Assembly: GCA_900073065.1 (NCBI GenBank)
Contig: FJOG01000017.1
Location: 338,508-402,507, forward strand
Direction: 5' to 3'
Length of the DNA: 64,000 nt
Source of the DNA: Phialocephala subalpina
Lineage: Eukaryota > Ascomycota > Leotiomycetes > Helotiales > Mollisiaceae
Position numbers and translations under genes: made by a program. Positions within the stretch are counted from its first letter, which is position 1. Every line of letters starts with the position of its first letter. Positions 1 through 9,871 of this stretch are shown in pieces. The notes beneath the pieces are model-generated. The model made no database searches. It saw only the letters and a program-made list of their open reading frames with translations, and had not been told where the DNA came from.

Positions 1-1668
1 CGACGAGATTTCCGAATATGATAGTTGGCCAACGGCGGCCTCTCAGGGGTCCACTTCAAGAAGTTAGTACTATGTTTTCAGCACATGGAAAGAGCCGAAG
101 AGGATGAAACCTCTTCGGGAGCTCCCAACACAGCAAAATTCAAGAGACGAAACAAAGAAAAGGCTTGATTACTCGGAGATCCAGACTGCGAGGAGAGAGT
201 ACACAGCGGTGAAAGCATTACCAAGTGTCGGATACTCGTTGATTTGGGCAACGGTGTAGACAAGCGGTTTGCCCGGCTTGTTGTGTGCTTTCAGCCAGAA
301 GACGAAAGAAGTCGCTGGCTGACTTCCGAAGGGTTGCATTGCTGTGGAGGGGAAAAAATTAGAACATCATCATGTCAAAAGGCGAAAGGAACTTACTGAA
401 GATGAGGGTGAAGAGGACAGTCTTCCAGCTTGTGAAGTATCCGAGAATCACTTTGGCAGTGTAAGGCTTGCCTTCAGGAACTCGGCCAGCTCTTGACATT
501 CTCTCTTGGGCAAGTTCGATTTCCTGAATGACAAACAAGGGCGTCAGCTTGTTCTCTTTGTGCATTTGAACAACGCTGCTATACTTACACGTTCGGAGAA
601 CAGCCAATTTGGCTTCGCAGTGCCAGGGGTATCAGGCAAGAAGAAGTAAGCGAGAATGGCGATTGGGAGCGAAATGACACCGTTGATGACTGCAGCACCA
701 AGTCAGGAATTTTGCTCTGAGAGGAAGCGACATTGCTGGAAAGACTTACCAAAAAGCCATCGCCATCCTGCCAAACCAGCATGACCATTGAGTCCATTGT
801 AGATTCCGGCTTGCAAGAATCCACTGAAGATTGGTGCGATTGATACTGCCGACTGCAGGATACCGTTGCGCTTGCCAAGTTCACCTATTCGGGGTCAGTA
901 ATGCTCCCAGTCAAATCACTCAATAATCAAGCGAAATCACGTACGTTTGTTGTACCAGCTGCCCAAAATATAGTAAAGAGCTGGCCAGTAGCCCGCTTCG
1001 AAGAGACCGACGACGAATCGAAGAGCGAGCATTTGTTGGTATGTCTTTGCACCTGCGAGACTGAATGTGAAAACAGTCCAGCCGATTTCAAGGAAGGGGA
1101 TCCAGACTGAAGAAAGACAGTTAGGTAGGCTCAACAAGAATGTTAGGTAGAAAGGCACTTACTGTGAGCGCGGACTCGAGTTAAGATGAAGTTCGATGGC
1201 TGTTTTGAACCGGTGTGAGCGTCGAACTGAGCTTGAATAGAATATGAAAAAGAATAAGCATACCCACTGTCCGATAATGTAGCCTATGGTCCATGAAGTG
1301 ACGATCCAATTGTATTGGTTTCCGTAAAGATTGAGATCTTCCTTCATCCCTGAGACGAAAGCATTGGTGATGTTTGAAGTATCAATCTATGGAACGATCA
1401 TCAGGCTTCGACCCACAAGAAATAAGCTGGGATACTTACCCATTTGATCAACATCCCAAGCGTGCCGAACGTCAAGAGGGTGAAGTCCAACTGTAAATGG
1501 GACATTTAGTCAGAACAGGGGATATTTGATGATTGAAAGCACGGCAAGATAACCAACCTTGAGAAGAAACCTTCTTTCTTCTTTCGAGACATCAGCGGAA
1601 TCCCACAACCATCCCTTCCAGCTACTAGATGGCGTCGTTGACGCAATTGATACTGCCTTTTCTGCCAT
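1..1668 (-). CDS. Dal5-type MFS anion permease (allantoate/vitamin-like), 3' end outside window
   Basis: Plasma-membrane carrier of the anion:cation symporter branch of the major facilitator superfamily, the group of yeast Dal5 and related vitamin and organic-anion permeases. The exact substrate cannot be read from sequence. Ten exons join in frame: 1668-1558, 1490-1440, 1386-1264, 1199-1163, 1106-945, 894-750, 689-589, 523-397, 341-173 and 53-1. The start ATG at 1668 gives a short soluble N-terminus ending [10 protein letters not shown]. Family landmarks visible: [19 protein letters not shown] (TM2 and the following loop), [33 protein letters not shown], and [12 protein letters not shown] at the edge. 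About 360 residues are present; the family is usually near 500, so roughly the last quarter lies outside. The reading frame is clean in all ten exons, unlike the second MFS locus at 4.5-6.5 kb. The Dal5-like assignment is confident; the substrate is not. Confidence 0.88.
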
Positions 1669-2339
1669 TGTTCGAAAGGTACGAGGAATGAAGGGGAAGA
1701 AGGATAAAGGGGAGACATAGAGTAGAGGGAAAAGGGAAAGGGCTAGACTTATAGATACCAAGAGAAAACAGAGATGGAAATGTACTCAACATCCAGACCT
1801 ATAACTTGCACCTCGGTTCGTGCTCTGTGGCGTAGCGGGAAGGGATTCGCAAGATGAGGCTTTGATTTCGACGGACAGCCCCCCATATTGACAGCAAATA
1901 AGAACAAGCTAGAGCTGCAGGCGATTGACAAGTTTGATTGATAAGGAATCCACGATAAGACTCTTGATGGTCTTATGGATGGATATGATGACTTGAAGAA
2001 AACGAAGAAGGAAGATACTCATGAATTCGCAATCAAGATACATAATGATGTGATTCGGCCCCACTCAACCGAGCTGCAACCTCATTTCAACCACATAGAA
2101 AGTAACACCTTGACGAAGCGATTGGTAAACTAGTTACTTGAGGTGATGCATGCCTAGAGAAACAGCTGAGGAGTTTGAACCCAAGGATGGGACAAGAGTG
2201 CTACTTTGGACAGCCCAGGAGCAGGAGGAAGTTGACGAACATGGCTGAGTAATCTCCTTCTGTAACTTGCAAAAGTATACTAGCTTGAATAGACCCGAAA
2301 GAGTATGCATGCTTGACAAATCAGAAGAAAGAAATGGTT

Positions 2340-2750
2340 TTAGAATAGACTATCCCCAGAATGATACCCAATCGTTACTTCCCAGCCGAGCTCCAGATTG
2401 CCTCCTTGCCTGAAGAGTACAGAGAATCGTTCCCATTCCCCATCCAACGCCAGAATCCAATTCGCAATCCTAGCTTTGGGGATTGGCTTATGGTCAGGTC
2501 CGTATCGGAAGTATGCGCTTTCCTCTAAGAGGGATATCCGAGAGGCTTTAGAATTCATACATCTAGTTCCCACTTGCAGCCGCCTTGCAAGCCACTTTAT
2601 GAAGGGGCCAATCCATCTTCTGATGCCCCCTTCCACCTTGAAGAAGCTTGGCTTGTCGGAAATAATGACAGCCGTTGGGTCAAAACAGCTTGCTTACTTG
2701 AGGACCTGTCCATCGCACATGAATTCGACACGAATAGGTCGAGTGGCCAT
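2340..2750 (-). pseudogene. Orphan ORF, start at 2750, interrupted by one in-frame TAA
   Basis: Reading from the ATG at 2750, the minus strand codes continuously to a stop at 2340 (about 136 codons) apart from a single TAA 19 codons in. The peptide on both sides of the stop looks protein-like: MATRPIRVEFMCDGQVLK before it, then DPTAVIISDKPSFFKVEGG and WILALDGEWERFSVLF further on. The stop could be CAA changed to TAA, or the TAA could lie in a small intron (GTAAGC donor at the stop), although no acceptor restores the frame as naturally as simple read-through. I do not recognise the family. It is either a decayed gene or a short gene with an unannotated intron. Confidence 0.3.
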
Positions 2751-3143
2751 GTTGCTCTGAATTGGGGTGGAAAAGACTTGAGGGATGCGAAGTTTTCCAG
2801 TGAGGGGTCCGTCTAGGTTAGACCCTCCTTAGCACCCTGTAGTCAGTCTTTGAGAAGAAGAAGAAAGCGAATGCGGGAAAGGAAGCACAGCCGTAGAAGA
2901 GGATTGTCTTGAGAGAACTGAAAGGAATCCAAACCCGAAACGCGGTAGACGCGCTGTCATGTGTGACTTCATTTCATGACCTCATGTTCCTCGACCCTTT
3001 TCAATCATCATCATTTTGATGGATTGCTAAAGGAGAATTGTCACGCCGCTCATCGTCTTACACTTTCTTTAACACCACGGGCCCGAGGGCAAATGATGAA
3101 AAGATAGCCCGTATTCTCCATGGCTTCTGGCGAGAACAGAGAA

Positions 3144-3617
3144 TCAGATCATCAGGCGCGACACGACTTGTGGTGAAAACAGATTCAATTCCGAGTTGAA
3201 TGCAAGCAATGTGAAGCTGAGGAAGAAAAACGTGGAATCCGAGAGAGGAGGGGGAGGGGTGCAGGAAGGAGCCTCCTTCCCAAGCGTCGAGTCAACTCGC
3301 TCCGGAGCCTCATCAAGTGATGGTGCTCTCTCTTGATCAGGCGAGGAAGGTTCACTCACTCGAGGCTGCAAGCTTGGCTTCCATATCTCGAACGCCAACT
3401 TGCGGGTCGCGCAATATTCAGCGATACCTAGGTAGTTGACAGAACTTTCCGGAATGTCGTACGGGACTTCGTCCCGAATCTTATGGACAGCCTTGAGTTT
3501 TTCTAAAATCGGAGAATGACGAACTTCAAGTTGTCTGTATTTAGGACAGCGCTTTTGCATTTGGAAAGTCACGAACTGCAACCTGAGATTCCAATCCGGA
3601 TCGAGGCGACTGGTCAA
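3144..3617 (-). other. Unrecognised coding-like fragment without ATG start
   Basis: An open minus-strand frame of about 157 codons with a plausible peptide (for example LQFVTFQMQKRCPKYRQLEV and IPESSVNYLGIAEYCATRKL), followed by a low-complexity acidic and proline-rich tail. No ATG lies at the 5' end: the frame starts from TTG, and in-frame TGA stops lie upstream near 3670. I do not recognise a domain. It could be the remains of a longer gene or a chance open frame. Nothing nearby supplies an obvious first exon. Confidence 0.2.
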
Positions 3618-4029
3618 CTCTGCATCGGCGAAGCGGGGAAGTGCTTTTGAGGGGACTTGATTTCAATTTCAAAATTTCATTTCCCTCGAAGAGGGAAAAG
3701 AGGAGCCGGGTGGTGATCACCTAGGCATTTGCTCGATGCATTGAGAAGAAGCGATGTCATTGGCGCGACTATAAGCCTCTCTTCGGATTCTTCTTCTCTC
3801 TCAAAATTTGTCGTTTCGCTTTCATCACTTCCGCGAACGCAAAATTTGAACAAGAACTTGAATTGAATCACAATTGCACAATGATCATCAACAAAGGAAT
3901 CTGGAAAGCACCTTCATCCAAGTTCATGGCCAAAACTTCTCCACCAATCCACATCCCTTTTTCGCCCATGCCCTCTCCATCGTCTCTAAGACATCGAAGC
4001 TATGGTCTCCAGGTTGCAGCGTCAGCAGA

Positions 4030-4267
4030 ACCAGCACATCTGGCATCGCCTTTCTGAGCTTCTCTGCGAAGCCGCTTGAGCAAACAGCAGGACACTATTC
4101 TTGTCAGCCTGAAATCGCTCATCCTCCCACATCAAGTGAAAGTCCAAGAAAGAATTACCTCCCTGGAGATCCATGTCATTACTCCTGTTTCCACGAAGTG
4201 TGCGAAATACCAGGTCTATGTACTGTACAGACTTCGGTGGGTCCAACCTCCATACAGATCCTGGCAC
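4030..4267 (-). other. Unrecognised coding-like fragment, frame broken
   Basis: Two sensible peptide pieces lie in different minus-strand frames. RLDPPKSVQYIDLVFRTLRG lies upstream. KAMPDVLVLLTLQPGDHSFD and ERAWAKKGCGLVEKF lie downstream. A possible intron between them (GTAATT donor, GCTGAC branch, AATAG acceptor) does not restore the frame. No family is recognised. I record it as a possible gene remnant only. Confidence 0.15.
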
Positions 4268-4526
4268 CCCAGACAGGAGCTCCGGAATCTATGGAGCTCA
4301 AAGCATCCGCACTGTTGCGGCTCCCATACTGCTCCAACGAGTTCTCAGTCTACATAGTATGTTGATTGAAGTAGCTTGGAAGACCTACATCAAGATATAT
4401 CAATTCTTGTGGCTTGCTTATTTTCAAGTGTCCGTATCTTGTGTTATGTGATTATCTGTCCAAATTCCGTTGCCATTTATGAGCCCTCCTACTCGTTTTT
4501 CATCCTTTTAAAAATCAGGAATCGTC

Positions 4527-6458
4527 ATGGAAACTTCAGAGAAAAGTAAAGGAGATGTAGCTGGTAATGAGTTGAATCCAATCAATCCTTCTGTACTTCC
4601 AACTTTGAGCTCCATTCCTTCGAACCCATCATCACCATCGGATCCAAATCTCGTAAGTATGCTCCATATGTTCCTTTTTCATCAAGACCTACAAAGGTCA
4701 AAAGTTCACTCGCTGACAGAGCTCCTACCAATACAGATAACATGGAATAGGCCAAGACGACCCCGAGAACCCCGAGAACTAGCTCATGAAACGAAAATAG
4801 ACGGCCAGTGTCCCGATGTCTCTGTTCGATTTCTTAGCAGCTATGTCTTCGGCCACCGCTGCGCCGGCATTTTCAACCATACAGAAAGATCTGAACATCA
4901 AATCAAATACTCTTCTCATCATGGTCCTGTCTATATATTTCTTGGGCAGAACGATTACACCTTTCTTTGCAGCTCCTCTCTCCGAGATCTTCGAAAGATT
5001 GGTAGTCCTGCAATCATCCAATCTGTTTTATATCGTGTTCAATACCATATACGGAGCAGCAAATTCCCAGAATGAGCTCATTGCGTTCCGCTTCCTTGCT
5101 GGAATGGGCGGTGCTGGGCCTCAGACTGTGTGTTCCTCCCACTGACAATCTCCTATTTCTCTTCAAACACTATGCTGAGGTTCAAATCAGTTAGGAACTG
5201 GCATCGATGGAGGTCTCTTCCAACCCCACGAACGCGGCAAAGCCGTGGCAATCTACACTCTTGCTCCCCTCCTTAGGACAATCATCGGTCCCATCGCTGG
5301 CTGATTTCTTGTCCAATACGTGTCTTGGAGATGGTGTTTCTACATCGTCTCCGTTGCGAGAGCTGCCGTGCAAGTCTTCGGCTTCGTCATATTCTACGAA
5401 ACATATGCTCCGGTCTTCATCCAAGGACGATGCAAGAAGTTGCGACAAAGCACGGGGAACAACAAGCTCTACATGGAGCACTGTATTTTCTACACTGATA
5501 TGGAATAGCAGCATTCAACCATTGAAGGTGTTGTTGACGCAACCGACTGTTCAGATTACGAGCTTTTACATTGCGTATTTGGATGGTAATTTGTACCTGA
5601 TGGTTGCGACTTTTCTAGATGTTTGGACCAATATCTATCGGTAGTCTGCTTCGATTGGATCACTTAACTATGTCGCTCTTTCGGTTGGTACGGCGATTGC
5701 AATCTTGTTCGGAACCCAACTCACGGATACGATTTATAAGAAGATTATGGGGAGAAAAAATAGAATGGGACGTCCAGAGTTCCGTCTCCCGGTGGTGATA
5801 TTGGGCGCCACCATTGTCCCAATAGGCCTTTTTGTAAGTGATAATTGGCTCTAACGACATCTATTCATTTTGTTTGGGGACCATACATCCACCCTCTTCC
5901 TCGACCAAAGAGGAAATGTACTCCTGTTCTCTTGAAATGTTACAAAATAGGTAAGAGCTAATTTCTAGTGGTATGCGTGATCCACGAGAAAGAGCCTCCA
6001 TTGGATAATGCAGCGAGTTTCTCGAGCATAAAATAGGGAGTAATAACTAACAATTTCAGGGACATCGGAGCAACTGTCCTCGAACTAGTTTGCGTTCAAG
6101 GCTACCTGATCAATAATAACCGCTTTACGCTGCAAGTGCCATGTGGAGTGTCTTGGTCCTGAAAAGCCTTCTGGGGTTTGCCCTGCCTATTGTTGCATCG
6201 GCCTTGTACGTCTTCTTCCCTTTCATCTTCTTCTCGCAGTCATGCATGTCGAATTGTTTGACTGCTTTCTTCGGTATCAACCTACTGTACGATATTTTTG
6301 CTAATAACGTCTTGCCTAGATATGGAAGGCCGGACTTTGCATGGGGGAACAGTCTTCTAGCCTTCATCGCAATCTTCATTGGCATTCCGGGACCGATTTT
6401 ATTGTGGCAGTAGGGTCCATAGCTAGGGAAGCGGAGTCCGTATGCTAGGGACGATTGA
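4527..6458 (+). pseudogene. DHA1-type MFS drug:H+ antiporter, decayed by stops and frameshifts
   Basis: The relic follows the DHA1 multidrug carrier family from end to end: a Ser/Pro-rich N-terminus from the ATG at 4527, the DPENPEN motif, a first membrane segment near MSLFDFLAAMSSATAAPAFS, SIYFLGRTITPFFAAPLSE, FRFLAGMGGAGPQT, RGKAVAIYTLAPLL, VSWRWCFY, ETYAPV, IGSLNYVALSVGTAIAI, and WGNSLLAFIAIFIGIPGP near the C-terminus. Seven premature in-frame stops were found (TAG 4780 and 4798, TGA 5302, TAG 5642, TGA 5978, TAG 6411 and 6420), plus frame slips near 5480 and 6128. Several stops replace conserved Trp codons (DPENPEN-stop, KRK-stop, FWYA-stop). The SEIYGR signature has become SEIFER. Introns at about 4653 and 5126-5190 remain visible. 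Family identity is confident. Loss of function is inferred from the lesions. Confidence 0.85.
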
Positions 6459-7523
6459 AGCTTCTGTAACAAATGATCGGGAACGCTTCGATACTGACAA
6501 TGAATATTGACAGAATCGAAAAGTCCCTGGGCTGGAGGGAGAATGAGAGATGTCCCAAGCCAACTACAGGTTCTGAGACACTAGCCACAATCTTGTCACA
6601 TATCAAATGTTCCAAGCCCCCTGGACCTCAATCGATTTCCCAATGCGAACCTGACGATGCGCTGTCACATCACGTGTGCGTTACAGAAAGTTTTGCACAT
6701 TTGCGCGCAGAAATTTTGCGGCGTGCAACAAGATCTCTCTCCTCATCTGCAGGCGTCCTAAAGGGGAAATTTGTCTCATGTGACGCAACCAAAAGCAGAC
6801 AAGGCGTTACCGACGACAACGACAGTGCATTCCGAAACCATCGCCTCGTCCACGGATCTCTTGAATCATCCTCGACGACAGCTTTGTCCAGCGGTAGCGA
6901 ATAGGGTTCCAAGGCAAGACCTTCTCTATTTCTGGACACGATGGCGATCTCAAGTGAGTTCCAGGCATCCCAGTCGAGAATCGACTTCGCAGCCTCCTGC
7001 TGGGCCATAAAACCATACCGCCCGACCATATATCCCCAACAAGCCCTCATCTCGAGCTGGCCTCGCGAACTCACGGCCTCGTCGCTCGAACATCACCACA
7101 CGAACATCACCACACGAACATCCCCAATGATCTGTGCAAGCATCAGATGCTGTTTCGTCAATCACCCGCCGAGCCGAGGCCGCATGGACCATTTTCTAAG
7201 ACCATGAACCAGGAACGAGGCAAGATGCACGTTCTCATTTGCTTCGTTTCACGAAGTGCCTTTTTTGATACTCTCTTGGATACGAGAGTGGTGAAGGCTT
7301 GGCGGTTGTTCAACGGTCCGTTGTTTGGTATGGGGTGAGCTCTAGTATATGGTCTGCATGAGTCCTGCTTGAGTCCTGAGGATTTTTTTTTTCTAGTCGA
7401 CTTCTTGTGTGTACTACTTTCGTTTTCGTCTTACGCTCGTTCTTGCTTCTCTGTACTATACCTATTTCTTCAAAAGTTACGCTTGGGATTGAATTGCTTC
7501 AGTCAGAGAGAACTTTGCTTTGA
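6459..7523. other. Intergenic, upstream of chitin deacetylase
   Basis: About 1.07 kb between the MFS relic and the chitin deacetylase start. Overlapping open frames occur on both strands around 6670-7200, but none starts with ATG in good context, splices sensibly or resembles a family. A run of ten T residues precedes a pyrimidine-rich stretch at 7380-7500 that probably holds the core promoter and 5' leader of the downstream gene. Confidence 0.5.
7087..7122 (+). repeat. Short 14-bp tandem repeat (about 2.6 copies)
   Basis: The unit CGAACATCACCACA is repeated twice in full, then partially. It lies about 400 bp upstream of the chitin deacetylase start. It may be a simple satellite or a regulatory repeat; sequence alone does not decide. 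Confidence 0.7.
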
Positions 7524-9226
7524 ATGAAGTGCAAGTCCAAGATGCAGCTCGTTTCCTCAATAGTCGTATTGCTCTGCAGCAGCATCGTCTCTGCAGGGCC
7601 TCTAGACCTTTTTTTCGGACGGGCAATATCTCCAGACAACACATGTGGAAAAAATGGCACCGGTGGTGGTTCTGATGGCTACACATGCCCTTCAATCTTA
7701 CCTTGCTGCAGTGTCAATGGCTTCTGCGGCTCGACGAACGAGTATTGCCTCACTACCGCCGGATGTCAAAGTGCTTTTGGAAACTGTACGGCTCCATCGG
7801 CAGGGACTATAACTCCAGACGAGACTTGTGGGATTACGGGAGCTGGAATGAATGGATATACGTGCGATTCTGCTAGTCCTTGCTGTTCTGGAAAGTGAGT
7901 TCTCCAATGATTAGTTGTAACAAAGGATTTGCTGATGATGGGTAGTGGATGGTGTGGTAACACGACAGATTACTGCTCCGTATCAAGCGGCTGTCAGTCC
8001 GCGTATGGAACATGCGATGCTGCTACCAACAGCACAAGCGGTGGAACTACAGGTACCCCGGGCACAAGCACGAATGGACAATGTGGACCTGGTCAAGGTA
8101 CCTGTGCCTCGAACGAATGTTGTTCGCTTGCTGGGTTCTGTGGAGTTACTGAAGGTATGCCAGTTTTCTAATGAGTTTTGTGGATGTTAACTGTATCCAG
8201 AATACTGCACAGCACCAGATTGCCAATTTAACTACGGACCAGCTTGCGATGCCAACAAGATCCCATCTGGAACTAACACATCTTCGATTCCAAGAACGGT
8301 TCTAGGATCAGTGATGTATGGGTCCGATGGGATCTATGATTGTGCCAACCCAGGAGATATGGCATTGACATTCGATGATGGACCATTCATCTACACTAGC
8401 CATATCCTTGATCTTTTGGATCAGTATAACGCCAGTGCCACTTTTTTCATCACTGGGAACAACAATGGTAAGTCATGCTTCCCAGCGTTCTCCTTCAGAT
8501 CTCGACTGATCATTTTCCAGCCAAAGGAGAAATCGACAACACCAGTCTGGCCTGGCCAGCTTTGATCAAGTGAGCAAGAATCTACCCCCCGCGGGGGTTT
8601 ACGCTAACAACCTACAGACGCATGTACACTGAAGGTCACCAAGTAGCATCACATACCTGGTCTCATCCAGACCTCTGCAACATCACCTCCGACCAACGCA
8701 AAAACGAAATGTATAAAAATGAGATGGCGTTGAGGAACATCATTGGAGTAATACCAACATATATGCGTCCTCCTTATTCGTCATGCACTGCTGGTAAGTC
8801 ACTCTTGTCCATGAATAGTATTCGTAGCACGATTACTGACGTGTGAGTAGAGTGTGGATGCGAAGCAGACATGCAAGCCCTCGGCTATCACATCACTTAC
8901 TTCGTACTTCCTCCTTCCCTCTTCCCTTCTCTCTCCGCTAACAAACCCCCCAGGATCTCGACACCCAAGACTACCTCAATGACTCCCCCACCCTAATCAC
9001 CAACTCCCAAAACATCTTCACGTCCGCCCTCTCGGGAAAATCTCCCGCCACCGATGACTTCTTGGTAATAAGTCACGATATCCATAATCAGACGAGTCAG
9101 GTATTGGTTGAGTTTATGTTGAAGAGTTTGACGAACGCCGGGTATAAACCTGTTACTGTTGGGACGTGTTTGGGGGATCCGGCAGCGAATTGGTATAGGA
9201 CGGATACTACGTCGACTCTTGGGTAG
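7524..9226 (+). CDS. Secreted chitin deacetylase with three CBM18 modules
   Basis: Predicted extracellular or wall-associated enzyme that removes acetyl groups from chitin (carbohydrate esterase family 4). Exons: 7524-7894, 7946-8154, 8201-8467, 8521-8569, 8618-8793, 8851-8903 and 8954-9226, giving 465 residues. A hydrophobic signal peptide follows the start (an alternative ATG lies at 7542). Three cysteine-rich chitin-binding type 1 modules follow, marked by CCSVNGFCGSTNEYC, CCSGNGWCGNTTDYC and CCSLAGFCGVTEEYC, with Thr/Ser/Gly linkers. The NodB-type catalytic domain has TFDDGP (Asp252 and Asp253), the zinc-binding HTWSH pair (His311 and His315) and RPPY, so the main catalytic motifs are present. 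Introns interrupt modules 2 and 3 but not module 1. No GPI signal is seen: the protein ends soon after the NodB domain. Fungal enzymes of this type soften or mask chitin during growth or plant contact; that role is inference. Confidence 0.92.
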
Positions 9227-9871
9227 GTCAGTTGATAGGGAAGAAGGGATGCGAACGGATTGGAGGAATGGGTTAGCATGGGGAGTTTGGGGGCTTTTCG
9301 GAATTTAATAGAAAAGTGTTTAATAGGATTTAACTGTGCGTTGTGGGTAGGTGTTAGGAGAAGTGCAAGCACGTGTCTAGCAACCATTATTGTAACTGGC
9401 TGGTACCTAATGATTGAAGACTTCGGCCATCGCATAGCCAGGAACATGAAGGGTAGTACGAACATTTACGAGGAAATCTTTCAATCATCAAGTGAAGGAG
9501 GGGACTCAAGTTCGCGTACGCCCGTTTATTCATCTGATTAATTTTTCATCAACGTAGCAGAGGCAGAGTCTGCGATTATGGCCAAGTAATGCCGTCATAA
9601 TAATCCCATCGAATCTAGCAGCCATTCATACCCAAACATCCGTCCAAATGGACGGCAAGCATATCCATGCAGATTCCCCATGCGAAAAAAAAAAACATAG
9701 CCAGATCTGTGCATCTTCCCAGGTTACCAGACCAATTACAACCATGGAGCAATTCCGAAATATGTAAAGGGTTGGTACCGAGGTAGAAGTGTCTGTACTG
9801 GATCCGTAGCTCTTTGGGATTCAGGTAGGTGATGGTCTCATGACTTACTCATCGAAGGAAACAAAGTTAGC
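9227..9871. other. Intergenic between convergent genes
   Basis: About 0.65 kb between the 3' ends of the chitin deacetylase and the minus-strand frameshifted gene. It holds presumed 3' UTRs and an A-rich run near 9686-9696. No supported coding sequence. Confidence 0.6.

Larger units (their letters stand above)
1669..4526. other. Gene-poor stretch with orphan ORF fragments
   Basis: No intact gene with a recognisable family was found in these 2.9 kb. The first few hundred bases are the upstream region of the permease on the minus strand. The remainder holds three minus-strand coding-like fragments (around 2340-2750, 3144-3617 and 4030-4267), each listed separately. They do not join into a single open frame with ordinary introns. 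Together with the MFS relic that follows, the stretch looks like a zone of gene decay. This is an inference from broken frames only. Confidence 0.5.
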
